This document shows positions 17,100 through 26,116 of a DNA stretch of 64,000 nucleotides, piece after piece (within the stretch, counting starts at the first letter, position 1; every line of letters begins with the position of its first letter). Origin of the DNA: Pedobacter jeongneungensis (GTDB lineage: Bacteria; Bacteroidota; Bacteroidia; Sphingobacteriales; Sphingobacteriaceae); NCBI RefSeq assembly GCF_000633455.1, contig NZ_AYMG01000003.1, positions 124,001-188,000 on the forward strand. Direction: 5' to 3'. A program made the position numbers and the translations under genes. The notes beneath the pieces are model-generated. The model worked only from the letters and a program-made list of their open reading frames with translations, did no database searches and was not told the origin of the DNA.

Positions 17100-17930
17100 C
17101 GTCCCGCTATCATTTCAAGTCCTCATCCCGATGAAGGATCGGGCTTCCGGGCTTTCCATTCCTATCGGGTTTAGTAACAATGGTTCGTGCCCTGCAAACC
17201 CTAAAAATGAATTACTGTGCTGCCCACCTAGCCCCGGTTGAAGCGGTACCCTGCAACGACCGAGGAACGAGGATTGAAGCGTACAACGGGAAGAAACTTA
17301 TTGTGATGCACAAACCCAGCGCTCCAAAAAACAGATTTATTTTATGATATGGAAATGAGCGTGCAATAGTTCCTGACGGTATCCGGCCCTGCTTTCCATT
17401 ACTTCCGATGAAGGATCGGAACCATTGCAATCAGGTTTAGGAACAGAGATTCGTGCCCTGCAAACCCTAAAAACGAATTACTGCTTTGCCCACCTAGCCC
17501 CGGTTGAAGCGGTACCCTGCAACGACCGAGACACGAGGATTGAAGCGTACAAGCGTAAAACGGGAAGAAACTTATTGTGATGCACAAACCCAGCGCTCCA
17601 AAAAACAGATTTATTTTATGATATGGAAATGAGCGTACAATAGTTCCTGGTGGTATCCGGCCCTGCTTTCCATTACTTCCGATGAAGGATCGGGCTTCCG
17701 GGCTTTCCATTCCTATCGGGTTTAGTAACAATGGTTTCTGCGCCCTGCAAACCCTAAAAACGAATTACTGCGCTGCCCACCTAGCCCCGGTTGAAGCGGT
17801 ACCCTGCAGCGACCGAGGAACGAGGAAGCGAAGCGTACAAGTGTAAAACGGGAAGAAACTTATTGTTGTGCACAAACCATGCGCTCCAAAAAACAGATTT
17901 ATTTTATATATAAAGAAATTCAATTTAATA
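17100..17930. repeat. Three-copy non-coding repeat (CCTAGCCCCGG type)
   Basis: The core begins CCTGCAAACCCTAAAAA at 17191, 17456 and 17744 and runs through CACCTAGCCCCGGTTGAAGC, GAGGATTGAAGCGTACAA, GGGAAGAAACTTATTG and CGCTCCAAAAAACAGATTTA. Between copies lie similar AAGGATCGG and TTTCCATT stretches. Spacing is 265 and 288 bp. The copies are diverged by small indels (for example GAACGAGGATTGAAGC against GACACGAGGATTGAAGC). No frame is conserved. The CTAGCCCCG word with GCGGGAA further on recalls a family of extragenic elements I associate with Bacteroidota genomes; that link is from memory only. Confidence 0.85.
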
Positions 17931-18003
17931 TGCCTTCAGTTTTCATTCATTTGTATATTTAAACCGGCTTAATATACATCAGCCAGTAACAAGCATACAA
18001 ATC

Positions 18004-18876
18004 ATGAGTTTATTCAACATATTTAAAAAGAAAAACACTGTAGAAGAAAATGAACAATTAACAGAAAATGATCCATTGGAGAATTTTCCAGAGCTGCTTA
18101 GCGCCAAGCTTTTATTCATTGAAAAACCAAACCTCGATAGTAATCAACTTTTAGCCGGGGTAAAAAAACACTTTGCAAACGTTGAGCATTCTTTCTCAGA
18201 AAACACCTTTATTTTCTCATTCCCCGATCATACCATTCAGCTGGCTGATGCAATAATTCCGGCACAATGCACCATCATGATACCTGATCAAGGCAAATCT
18301 GAAGTCGAACTTCCAGAGGCCGCTTTTCAACAAAACTGGCATTGGCCTGAAGCCAATCAGATTGCGAAAAACTGCACGTACGAAATATTGGTAACAGATT
18401 TCATGTCGAGAACACTACCCTACAAAGAAAGGCTGAATTTATTTATGGATTTCTTGGTGCTGGTTATCAAGGTAATCGGACCAAACGCGGTTTACTCTTC
18501 TCCGGCACAGAAAATTTTAAACCCACAAAACATCATCAGCATTTGGGATACCGACAAAATACAAACCTTAAATGCAATTTGTAATGTAAGGCTTTACAAC
18601 ATTAGCAGTACCCCTAATGATAAAGAATTGTTAATGGATACCATCGGACTTCATACCATTGGGTTGCCAGATTTTCAAATTCGGTTCTCAGCAGCAAATG
18701 AAAATGAAATGGCAAATTTATTATGGACATACGCCTACTATGCTTATGAATACGGTGATGTGATATTAGATGGAAATACACTCGAAGGGCTAAAAGCGGG
18801 TTCAAAATGGAAATGTGAAAAACAAATTTCGCTTGTCGGGCCAGAAAGAATCGTAATAAATATAACTCCAGATTAA
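18004..18876 (+). CDS. DUF4261-like protein
   Basis: A 290-residue cytoplasmic protein with no signal peptide. The N-terminus is Lys/Glu-rich (residues 5-20); the folded part starts near 35 with AKLLFIEKPNLDSNQLLAGV and later has a domain around TIGLHTIGLPDFQIRF and the final GSKWKCEKQISLVGPERIVINI. The layout resembles DUF4261, a family of unknown function often found alone or near stress or immunity-related genes. Nothing catalytic is evident. Preceded by a ~900 bp repeat cluster and followed after 27 bp by another gene on the same strand. Confidence 0.65.
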   Translation: MSLFNIFKKKNTVEENEQLTENDPLENFPELLSAKLLFIEKPNLDSNQLLAGVKKHFANVEHSFSENTFIFSFPDHTIQLADAIIPAQCTIMIPDQGKSEVELPEAAFQQNWHWPEANQIAKNCTYEILVTDFMSRTLPYKERLNLFMDFLVLVIKVIGPNAVYSSPAQKILNPQNIISIWDTDKIQTLNAICNVRLYNISSTPNDKELLMDTIGLHTIGLPDFQIRFSAANENEMANLLWTYAYYAYEYGDVILDGNTLEGLKAGSKWKCEKQISLVGPERIVINITPD

Positions 18877-18903
18877 TTATCTTCGTTTACCTACACCTTC
18901 CAT

Positions 18904-19668
18904 ATGAAAAAAATAGTATTAGCTGTTTTATTGATCAGCATGATCAATTTCGCCTATGCGCAGGATCCAATGCTCGATAAAAAATACCGCCCGGTAGTTA
19001 CCAGCTTTATCAACGCTGTTAAAAGCGGAAATATAGAAAAGCTGAGTAGCAAAATCAAGTACCCATTAAACCGGACCTACCCTATTCCTCCTATTAAAAA
19101 TAAACAGGAATTTGTAAAGCGGTACAAAGAAGTTTTTGATGATAATTTAACCAAAAAGATCATTAACTCTAAATTAGAAACCGATTGGAATGATGTTGGC
19201 TGGCGCGGCATTATGTTATTAAACGGCGAATTATGGCTTGATACTGATGGTAAATTAATTGCCGTTAACCATCAATCGAGGTTGGAGGCCAAAGAACAAG
19301 CTAGATTGATAAACGTTGATAAAAGCAGTCTTCACCCCTCAATCAGCAATTTTGCACAACCGGTTCTTGTTTTCGAAACGGCCCAGTACCGGATCAGGAT
19401 TGATGACCTTGGTAATTACAATTACCGCTATGCCTCATGGCCCATAAAAAGTAAAATGAGCGATAAGCCCAAACTTGTTTTAAGCAATGGAAAATTAACG
19501 CCCGATGGCAGTGGCGGAAACCATAATTACCAGTTTAAAAGTGGCGATTATTTATATACCTGTTTCATCACCGTAATGGGCGAAAAAGGTACTCCTCCTG
19601 CACAATTGGTGATTAGTAAAGCTGGAAAAGAAATATTATCACAACCTGCGAAAAAAATCGTTCCTTAA
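18904..19668 (+). CDS. Exported protein with NTF2-like N-terminal domain, unknown function
   Basis: 254 residues. Signal peptide 1-19 (FAYAQ). The first half, DKKYRPVVTSFINAVKSGNI then KEVFDDNLTKKIINSK and GEIWLD-like GELWLDTDGKLIAVN, has the helix-then-strand pattern of an NTF2/SnoaL-like fold. The second half (about 150-250) is beta-rich. No active-site residues can be named. The gene lies between a DUF4261-like gene and a DinB-like gene, with 27 and 9 bp gaps, so the three may form an operon. Confidence 0.7.
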   Translation: MKKIVLAVLLISMINFAYAQDPMLDKKYRPVVTSFINAVKSGNIEKLSSKIKYPLNRTYPIPPIKNKQEFVKRYKEVFDDNLTKKIINSKLETDWNDVGWRGIMLLNGELWLDTDGKLIAVNHQSRLEAKEQARLINVDKSSLHPSISNFAQPVLVFETAQYRIRIDDLGNYNYRYASWPIKSKMSDKPKLVLSNGKLTPDGSGGNHNYQFKSGDYLYTCFITVMGEKGTPPAQLVISKAGKEILSQPAKKIVP

Positions 19669-19677
19669 TTACAATAG

Positions 19678-20124
19678 ATGCTTACCGAAACACTAAAAAA
19701 ACTTTTTAACCGGGATCTTACCAAACTGAAAGCCGAAATCGAAGCTTACCAAAACGAGGCCAATTTATGGCGGATAAATTGCGATATTGCAAATTCGGCT
19801 GGGAACCTTTGCCTCCACCTCATCGGTAACCTAAATACGTATATTGGTGCAACCTTAGGTGGTACCAATTATATCCGTAACCGCGAACTCGAATTTTCAT
19901 TAAAAGATATCCCGAAACAAGAGCTCATTAAAATTATTGAAGCAACCATAATCATTGTTAGCGAAAGTTTAGATCGGGTAAGCAATGAACAGATAAATGG
20001 CGAATATCCGCTACTAGTATTTGAAGAAAAAACTTCTACTGAATTTTTCCTCGTTCACCTCACTACACATTTAACTTATCACCTGGGGCAGATTAATTAC
20101 CACAGAAGGTTGCTGGATGCTTAA
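19678..20124 (+). CDS. DinB/DUF1572-like small helical protein
   Basis: 148 residues, cytoplasmic. The four-helix pattern with candidate metal-binding histidines (LCLHLIGN near residue 47, and HLTTHLTYHLGQINYHRR near 130-145) matches the DinB-like superfamily, whose members are often metal-dependent and act in thiol transfer; DUF1572 is the nearest branch I recall. The reaction cannot be assigned. It begins 9 bp after the preceding gene. Confidence 0.72.
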   Translation: MLTETLKKLFNRDLTKLKAEIEAYQNEANLWRINCDIANSAGNLCLHLIGNLNTYIGATLGGTNYIRNRELEFSLKDIPKQELIKIIEATIIIVSESLDRVSNEQINGEYPLLVFEEKTSTEFFLVHLTTHLTYHLGQINYHRRLLDA

Positions 20125-20131
20125 ATAGATC

Positions 20132-20221
20132 CGTCATTGCGAACAGAAGCGTAGGACCGAGCGTAAGAGTGAAGCAATCTTTCATATTAGTGATCTTTGC
20201 TATAAAGATTGCTTCCACAAA
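20132..20221. repeat. Degenerate CGTCATTGCGA-type repeat
   Basis: The left end CGTCATTGCGAACAGAAGCG and the inner pair GAAGCAATCTTT / AAAGATTGCTTC mark the family. The right outer arm is lost and is replaced by unrelated sequence. Confidence 0.7.
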
Positions 20222-20294
20222 AATCGGGGCAGGCTGTTGGCTGAAAAAGCATTCTCTGTGTCTCCCATGTTTCTGTGGCAATCAATTATCCCCA

Positions 20295-20322
20295 AAACAA
20301 AAAAGGAGGCTTAAGCCTCCTT
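20295..20322 (-). terminator. Intrinsic terminator downstream of the 20.3 kb envelope gene
   Basis: The perfect stem AAGGAGGC-TTAA-GCCTCCTT (20303-20322). Read on the minus strand it is followed by six T. It ends the transcript of the gene that stops at 20332. Confidence 0.88.
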
Positions 20323-20331
20323 CAATATCTT

Positions 20332-21222
20332 TTAAAACTGAACCCCGATTAACCACATATTTTCGATGTAGTTAATTTTTTGGCTTGCCTTATCGTATTC
20401 ATCCCAGCCCGTGGTGTGCACATTGGTTAAATTGGTTGCCCCAAACTTGGTGGTATTCTGAAGGTAAACATTTTTCCAAACATAAAACTTAAGACCGATT
20501 TTAGCCGAAACGCCATAGCCAGAAATATTCCAGTGGTTGTTTCTGCCCAGGCCAAACAAACGTACATCAGAACGTGGCACCATAATTCCACCGCCTAAAC
20601 CAGTTTCTAAGGTTAATGAAGTGTTTCCCCCCGGTGCTACCCAGATATCATCATAACGCTCCACCTCGATATTGGCGTAGTTAAAGCCGTCAGTATGCTC
20701 ATAAGTAAGCATGCTTTCTTTAACATTTATGCTTTGACCGTTATAATCACCAGCCAATGCTCCGGTAGGAACATTTTCAGGGGTAATATTAGGCCCGATA
20801 TGCCCGGTAATGGCCACTGTTTGTGGAATATCCATCACATATTTCATGTGGTCCCAACCAATAGAGATGCTGTAATTATCTTTGATAAAATATCCTACAC
20901 GGATATTATACTGTGGCACGGTGATCAATCCCGGGTTTAAATAATCCCAGCTTAATTTTGATTGTCTATCATGCGCAACCACATCTTTAAGGGTAAAATC
21001 ATAATTCGGTCCTTGAAACCTGATATCGCTTTTACCATACCAGGAACTGTTATAACCCCAGTGAAAAAAGAAATCGCCCTTACGCGAAAAGTTTCTTTTG
21101 TGCTCAGGATTAAATAAGCTTTTTGAAGTTGGTGTATGGTCTGTTGTAGCCGTTTGAATCTCTTGTGCCTGCATCCGCTTGCCAAACAAGAGTGCTAAAA
21201 ATAGAATGGTAAATCTTTTCAC
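20332..21222 (-). CDS. Exported outer-membrane-type protein, unknown function
   Basis: 296 residues from a GTG start at 21220-21222, since no ATG is available near the signal peptide (KRFTILFLALLFGKRMQAQ, cleaved near 19). The rest shows alternating aromatic and polar residues typical of a beta barrel: FFFHWGYNSSWYG, YNIRVGYFIKDNYSISIGWDH, GLGGGIMVP, NHWNISGYGVSAKIGLKFYVW, and a closing MWLIGVQF with a terminal aromatic as in outer-membrane proteins. It probably inserts in the outer membrane. Ligand and partners are unknown. The next gene upstream (DUF2490) may be functionally linked. Confidence 0.78.
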   Translation of the reverse strand: MKRFTILFLALLFGKRMQAQEIQTATTDHTPTSKSLFNPEHKRNFSRKGDFFFHWGYNSSWYGKSDIRFQGPNYDFTLKDVVAHDRQSKLSWDYLNPGLITVPQYNIRVGYFIKDNYSISIGWDHMKYVMDIPQTVAITGHIGPNITPENVPTGALAGDYNGQSINVKESMLTYEHTDGFNYANIEVERYDDIWVAPGGNTSLTLETGLGGGIMVPRSDVRLFGLGRNNHWNISGYGVSAKIGLKFYVWKNVYLQNTTKFGATNLTNVHTTGWDEYDKASQKINYIENMWLIGVQF

Positions 21223-21307
21223 GCGGCAAATTGAGCAAAAAGACCAGTCATTTACAACATCTTTAACATTTGCTAAGCTTTATGACACAAAAAATGACTT
21301 TAAATCA

Positions 21308-22015
21308 TTAAAACCTCGTATAAACAGCCAGCTGTATAATGTTATTAATCGTATTGTGGGTTAAGCCATGAGAAGCCTGGTTCATATATCCCGCCTCCAG
21401 ATCGAACTTTTTCGAAAAGCGGTATCCCACAGCAAGATAGGCCCTGTTCTGATCAAAAACACTGTTGTTGATTTTGCTCTTATTTTGAAGATTTAAAAAA
21501 ATCTCATTCTGCAAGGCCACAAACGCGCCCTTCGTAAAAGCAGGCTGTGTTTTTTGTAGCGGCTGGATCAACCTGAAAAAATAACGGAACCTTTGCGAAA
21601 ACACATCTTCACCTGTTCTGCCGATAAAACGTTGTTCAACCCTGAACCTATGACTGGCAAATACCGAACTGATTTTATGATTATAAATATACTGTTCGAA
21701 AATACGGTGCTCGTGATGGGTAAGGTCGGCAGCTCCGGCAACTTCAGTATGAGTAGTTTGCCATAAATAACCCAGGGCAACATTACTTTTATCATTAATG
21801 AAATATTGCAGCGCAGGCCTTACCAAAGTATTGCGCACATAGCCCCAATCATCGGCAGAACGGATCTGAAGATCGAATTGTAATCCCCACTTATCATTAA
21901 ACTTGGTATTGTTTAAAAACATAAACCAACCCGAATTATGGTATTGGGTTTGCGCATATAGCTTTCCTGATGCCATGATGAGAACCATCGCGGCAGATAA
22001 TAATATTTTTTTCAT
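21308..22015 (-). CDS. DUF2490-family outer-membrane protein
   Basis: 235 residues. Signal peptide to about residue 21 (LYAQ). Barrel-like strands include GWFMFLNNTKFNDKWGLQFD, LVRPALQYFINDKSNVALGY and AYLAVGYRFSKKFDLEAGYM, and the chain ends in the aromatic RF of LAVYTRF. This is the layout of DUF2490, an uncharacterised barrel family of Bacteroidota. The stop is 86 bp from the start of the next barrel gene on the same strand. Confidence 0.85.
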   Translation of the reverse strand: MKKILLSAAMVLIMASGKLYAQTQYHNSGWFMFLNNTKFNDKWGLQFDLQIRSADDWGYVRNTLVRPALQYFINDKSNVALGYLWQTTHTEVAGAADLTHHEHRIFEQYIYNHKISSVFASHRFRVEQRFIGRTGEDVFSQRFRYFFRLIQPLQKTQPAFTKGAFVALQNEIFLNLQNKSKINNSVFDQNRAYLAVGYRFSKKFDLEAGYMNQASHGLTHNTINNIIQLAVYTRF

Positions 22016-22134
22016 AAAAAGATAAACCGGTTTTATCTGTGTGTCGCTAAATTAGCAGAAATATTGCAAAATAAGGAAAGTTTAGTCCTAAGTCTATAGT
22101 CTGCGGTCCTTAGTCCGAAATACAAATAACTACA

Positions 22135-22340
22135 TCCCACTTAGTGGTCTTCGTGTCTTGGTGTCTTCGTGGTTAAATTAGTCCGGAGTCGCAAGACGGA
22201 GAACCGATGTGCAATTTTTCTATAAAACCCTTCTCTGTACTCCTCCGTGTAAAACTCTGCGACCTCTGTGGTTAACAACATAATCTCTTTGCGTTCTTTG
22301 CGAAAAACTTCGCACCCTTTGCGGTTAAAAACAAATTTCA
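22135..22340. repeat. Degenerate ACCACAGAG-type repeat remnants upstream of fabV
   Basis: Contains CTTCGTGTCTTGGTGTC, CGTGGTTAA, CTCCTCCGTGTAAAACTC, CTGTGGTTAA and CTTTGCGTTCTTTGCG. These are shuffled parts of the same vocabulary as the 24.3-25.1 kb repeat. The rest of 22016-22454 shows no gene; the fabV promoter must lie in 22340-22454. Confidence 0.7.
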
Positions 22341-22454
22341 TTTAACGTTAAACAATTAAAAATATATCTTCGTTAAAGATTTGGGCATTAAGGCATTTTT
22401 AAGAACCTTAAAACTGCCCTTATTTAACATTACAAAACGTAAAAAAGAACAAAA

Positions 22455-23648
22455 ATGATTATCGAACCTAGAATGAGGGGCTTTATCTGTTTAACCGCAC
22501 ACCCTGATGGTTGCGCTCAAAACGTAAAGAATCAAATTGAATATGTAAAATCTAAAGGAGCTATAGATGGTCCTAAAAAAGTACTGGTAATTGGTGCTTC
22601 AACCGGTTTCGGTTTAGCTTCGCGTATTGCTGCTGCTTATGGATCTGGTGCTTCTACAATTGGCGTATTTTTCGAAAAAGCTCCTTCTGAAGGCAAAACT
22701 GCATCACCAGGTTGGTATAATAGTGCAGCTTTTGAAAAAGAAGCTCATGCTGCTGGTTTATATGCAAAAAGCATTAACGGTGATGCCTTCTCAAAAGAAA
22801 TCAAAGAAAAAACAATTGAACTGATCAAAGCTGATCTTGGTCAGGTTGATTTAGTGATCTATAGCCTGGCTTCTCCGGTAAGGAAACATCCTGATACCGA
22901 AGTATTGCACCGCTCTACATTGAAACCTATCGGAAGTACTTATACCAACAAAACTGTTGATTTCCACACCGGTAATGTATCTGAAATTTCTATCGAACCA
23001 GCAACCGAAGAGGATATTGCCAATACCGTTGCGGTAATGGGTGGCGAAGATTGGTCGATGTGGATTGATGCCTTAAAAGCAGAAAACCTGCTTGCTGATG
23101 GCGCAACCACTGTGGCTTATTCTTATATCGGCCCTGCTTTAACCGAACCAGTGTACCGCAAAGGAACCATTGGTAGGGCTAAAGATGATTTAGAAGCAAC
23201 AGCTTTCACAATCAGTGATAAATTAAAAGATATTGATGGCAAAGCTTATGTATCGGTTAACAAAGCATTGGTTACCCAGGCAAGTTCTGCTATTCCGGTA
23301 ATTCCATTATACATCTCATTATTGTATAAAGTGATGAAAGCAGAAGGTGTTCACGAAGGCACTATTGAGCAGATCCAACGTTTATATGCAGATCGTTTAT
23401 ACAGCGGCAATCCTGTTCCTGTTGATGAAAAGGGAAGAATCAGGATAGACGATTGGGAAATGCGTGAAGATATCCAGGCTAAAGTTGCAGCGCTCTGGAA
23501 AGAAGCCACTACCGAAACTTTACCTGCAATAGGTGATTTACCAGGTTACAGATCTGATTTCTTAAGCTTGTTCGGTTTCGAAATTGATAAAGTAGATTAT
23601 CAAAAAGATGCCCAGGAAGTAGTAGAAATTGAAGGTTTGGTAAACTAA
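22455..23648 (+). CDS. fabV: Enoyl-ACP/trans-2-enoyl-CoA reductase, FabV type
   Basis: NADH-dependent reductase completing each cycle of type II fatty-acid synthesis; the family also includes trans-2-enoyl-CoA reductases. 397 residues, the usual length. The start MIIEPRMRGFICLTAHPDGC is the family signature, followed by the nucleotide site GASTGFG (47-53), then the catalytic Tyr-x8-Lys in VYRKGTIGRAK, and the C-terminal DDWEMREDIQ and LPGYRSDFLSLFGF. FabV enzymes are often resistant to triclosan; that is family knowledge, not shown here. A terminator and a repeat follow the gene. Confidence 0.97.
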   Translation: MIIEPRMRGFICLTAHPDGCAQNVKNQIEYVKSKGAIDGPKKVLVIGASTGFGLASRIAAAYGSGASTIGVFFEKAPSEGKTASPGWYNSAAFEKEAHAAGLYAKSINGDAFSKEIKEKTIELIKADLGQVDLVIYSLASPVRKHPDTEVLHRSTLKPIGSTYTNKTVDFHTGNVSEISIEPATEEDIANTVAVMGGEDWSMWIDALKAENLLADGATTVAYSYIGPALTEPVYRKGTIGRAKDDLEATAFTISDKLKDIDGKAYVSVNKALVTQASSAIPVIPLYISLLYKVMKAEGVHEGTIEQIQRLYADRLYSGNPVPVDEKGRIRIDDWEMREDIQAKVAALWKEATTETLPAIGDLPGYRSDFLSLFGFEIDKVDYQKDAQEVVEIEGLVN

Positions 23649-23670
23649 TAACATCATTACCACGAGATGT

Positions 23671-23710
23671 CGTCATTTCGACTGTAGCGCAGCGGAATGG
23701 AGAAATCTAT
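23671..23710. repeat. CGTCATTTCGAC-type repeat (single arm)
   Basis: CGTCATTTCGACTGTAGCGC then GGAATGGAGAAATCTAT. The same words occur at 44.7 kb and 59.94 kb in opposite orientation. Confidence 0.75.
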
Positions 23711-23721
23711 AAGTTAATTAC

Positions 23722-23752
23722 AAACGGCTGGCCTTAAAGCTGGCCGTTTTTA
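23722..23752 (+). terminator. Intrinsic terminator after fabV
   Basis: Stem AAACGGC / GCCGTTT followed by T. It lies 74 bp after the fabV stop, past the repeat. Confidence 0.8.
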
Positions 23753-23764
23753 TTCCCCAATAAA

Positions 23765-24295
23765 ATGAATTTCGATTTACAGCCCACATTAGAAAACGAT
23801 TTAATTAAGGTAGTTCCTTTAAAAGGATCTGATTTCGAAGCACTTTTTGCAGTAGCTTCCGATCCGTTAATCTGGGAACAACACCCCAACAAAGACCGTT
23901 ACAAGAGAGAAGTTTTCGAAAATTTCTTTAAGGGTGCAATGGAATCGAAAGGAGCTTTTATTGTATATGAAAAAGAAACCAACAAAATTGTAGGCAGTTC
24001 CAGATATTATGAGCTCGACGAGGTAGGCAGTTCGGTTGCGGTTGGCTATACCTTTGTTGCACGCGAATTTTGGGGCAAAGGACACAACCGGGCTTTAAAA
24101 ACACTAATGCTTGATTATGCCTTTCAATTTGTAGATAAAGTAATCTTGCACATTGGCGCAACGAATTTCCGTTCCCAAAAAGCATCAGAAAAACTGGGTG
24201 CCATTAAAATTTCCGAAATCGAAGTAGCTTACTATGGTGAACCGGTAAAATGGAATTTCGTTTACCAGATCGATAAAGCGACTTGGGTAGCATAA
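23765..24295 (+). CDS. GNAT-family N-acetyltransferase
   Basis: 176 residues, cytoplasmic. The RimJ/RimL-like branch is suggested by the start LENDLIKVVPLKGSDFEALF, VGYTFVAREFWGKGHNRALKTLMLDYAF (acetyl-CoA loop, about 97-124) and INFRSQKASEKLGA-like GATNFRSQKASEKLGAIK. GNAT enzymes move an acetyl group from acetyl-CoA to an amine; the substrate is unknown. Starts 12 bp after the fabV terminator, so it has its own promoter or reads through. Confidence 0.9.
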   Translation: MNFDLQPTLENDLIKVVPLKGSDFEALFAVASDPLIWEQHPNKDRYKREVFENFFKGAMESKGAFIVYEKETNKIVGSSRYYELDEVGSSVAVGYTFVAREFWGKGHNRALKTLMLDYAFQFVDKVILHIGATNFRSQKASEKLGAIKISEIEVAYYGEPVKWNFVYQIDKATWVA

Positions 24296-24304
24296 AGTAT
24301 TTAT

Positions 24305-25105
24305 AACCACAGATCTTATCACTTTTAAAGACACATATTATTCGTTTTATCATCCTGAGCGTAGTCGAAGTACCTATATAAGTAATTAAAGAAATAATAT
24401 CCACAGAACAAACTGGGCAATTAATGCACCTTAAAGTTTTAACCACAGATTTACACAGATAAACACAGATGTTTATTTTCATATCTGTGTTCACCCTTTT
24501 CATCTGTGGTAAAAATAATAGCGGAACAATTGCCACGGAGACACAGAAACCACGGAGTATTGTATCGCTTATATCTGATTCGTTACGTCATCCTGAGCGT
24601 AGTCGAAGGATCTATCCCTAATGTTCCTTTACAAAGAACAAACCGGGAAACGAATGCAGCTTAAAGTTTTAACCACAGATTTGCACAGATAAACACAGAT
24701 GTTAATTTTCTTATCTGTGTTCATCCTTTTCATCTGTGGTAAAAATAATAGAGAAACAATTGTCACGGAGACACAGAAACCACAGAGTATTGTATCGCTT
24801 ATATCCCATTCGTCAGGTCATCCTGAGCATAGTCGAAGGACCTATAACAAGTAATTAAAGAAATAATATCCACAGAACAAACTGGGCAATTAATGCACCT
24901 TAAAGTTTTAACCACAGATTTGCACAGATAAACACAGATGTTAATTTTCTTATCTATGTTCATCCATTTCATCTGTGGTAAAAATAATAGAGAAACAATT
25001 GCCACGGAGACACAGAAACACGGAGTATTGAATCGCTTATATCCAATTCGTCAGGTCATCCTGAGCGGAGTCGAAGGATCTATCTGCGCCTCCGTGGCAA
25101 ACATT
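24305..25105. repeat. Three-copy composite repeat (ACCACAGATTTGCACAGAT type)
   Basis: Main copies start with AACCACAGATTTRCACAGAT at 24441, 24671 and 24910 (230 and 239 bp apart); a broken one starts at 24305. Each copy runs through ATAAACACAGATGTTAATTT, an inverted CATCTGTGGTAAAAATAATA, GCCACGGAGACACAGAAAC and GTCATCCTGAGCGTAGTCGA. The first two words are inverted copies of each other, so each copy can fold into a long stem. No reading frame is conserved. Between the acetyltransferase and cold-shock genes, about 920 bp are taken up this way. Confidence 0.9.
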
Positions 25106-25219
25106 ATCCATAATGACAAGAGCATAACCGAATAAAATCGTGTTTATGCTTTAGTATTGTTATCTTTGTATAATTCTCCATTCCACTCACCTTTCAAAAA
25201 CAAAACAATTAGATAAAAT

Positions 25220-25672
25220 ATGGCTAAATCTCAGGCAACATACAGTAAAAAAGAGAACGAAAAAAAACGATTAAAAAAGAAAAACGACAAACAAGAGAAA
25301 AAAGAAGAGCGCCAGGCAAATGCTAAAAAAGGCTTATCTCTTGAAGACATGATGGCTTACGTTGATGAAAACGGAAACATCTCCTCTACTCCACCAGATC
25401 CGAAGAAAAAGAAAGTGATTAACACTGAAGATATTCAGATCGGTATCTCAAGACAAGAAGACATCATCGATGAAAATCCTGTTAAAAAAGGAACAGTTAC
25501 ATTCTTTAACGACAGCAAAGGTTACGGTTTCATTAAAAACACCGAAACTCAGGATAGTATTTTCGTTCACGCAAACGGTTTGATCACCCAGATTAAAGAA
25601 GGTGATAAAGTTACGTTCGAAGTAGAAATGGGTCAAAAAGGACCAACTGCTGTTAAAGTATCAAAGGTTTAA
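25220..25672 (+). CDS. Cold-shock-domain protein with Lys-rich N-terminal extension
   Basis: 150 residues. Residues 1-40 are strongly basic (runs of KK and KEEK) and look disordered; 41-85 are a linker with LEDMMAYVDENGNI; the cold-shock domain (about 88-150) has RNP1 as KGYGFI (100-105) and RNP2 as SIFVHA (113-118). Such domains bind single-stranded RNA or DNA and melt structures. The extension is about 85 residues longer than a minimal CspA protein. Cytoplasmic, likely a non-cold-inducible RNA chaperone in Bacteroidota; that is inference. Confidence 0.92.
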   Translation: MAKSQATYSKKENEKKRLKKKNDKQEKKEERQANAKKGLSLEDMMAYVDENGNISSTPPDPKKKKVINTEDIQIGISRQEDIIDENPVKKGTVTFFNDSKGYGFIKNTETQDSIFVHANGLITQIKEGDKVTFEVEMGQKGPTAVKVSKV

Positions 25673-26116
25673 ACAACCACAATTCAATTCTTTTTGCAAT
25701 TCCTGATTGCAAAGCATGATTAAAATTCTGCAGAAAATTCTGCTGCGCTAGGTTTTATAACCATATATAATTCCGTCTATTTAAGCATAAAACCTTGCGC
25801 ATAATTTTATTCATCATACTTATTTTCTGAAAATTCTATTAAGAAAATAAATAATCTCCATCAATTTCTATCATGTGCAGTAGCCCAAAAAATTTAAAAT
25901 GGGTAACTTATATTTCCTTGGCCTATTTTTCTACTTTTCTTCAGGATGGCAATGCTTAATTTATCTTACTGAAAGTAAATCATATAGGATTATTATGTAA
26001 CGAAATTGTAGCTTTTATCTGGCGGCTATCGTTTATGAAAATAAAAAATTTATAATCCCGGTGTGGAATTTGTATAAGGTTTACATCATTATAGTACACA
26101 CAAAGAAAAATACATT
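25673..26116. other. 440 bp AT-rich gap without recognisable gene
   Basis: Apart from a small hairpin at 25693-25713 (TTTGCAAT-TCCTG-ATTGCAAA, possible end of the cold-shock transcript), I see no conserved motif, repeat or open frame. The second half (from about 26000) should contain the promoter of the SIMPL gene. Confidence 0.5.
25693..25713 (+). terminator. Possible weak terminator after the cold-shock gene
   Basis: An 8 bp stem TTTGCAAT / ATTGCAAA with a 5-base loop. The T tract after it is poor, so this is tentative. Confidence 0.4.

Noticed and set aside
17212..17731. Two minus-strand frames of 72 and 110 residues in the 17 kb repeat
   Set aside because: They translate the repeat and are not conserved as frames between its copies.
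24204..25135. Frames with ICVYLCKSVVKTLRCINCPVC in the 24.4 kb repeat
   Set aside because: Repeat-derived and on both strands; no signal of protein selection.
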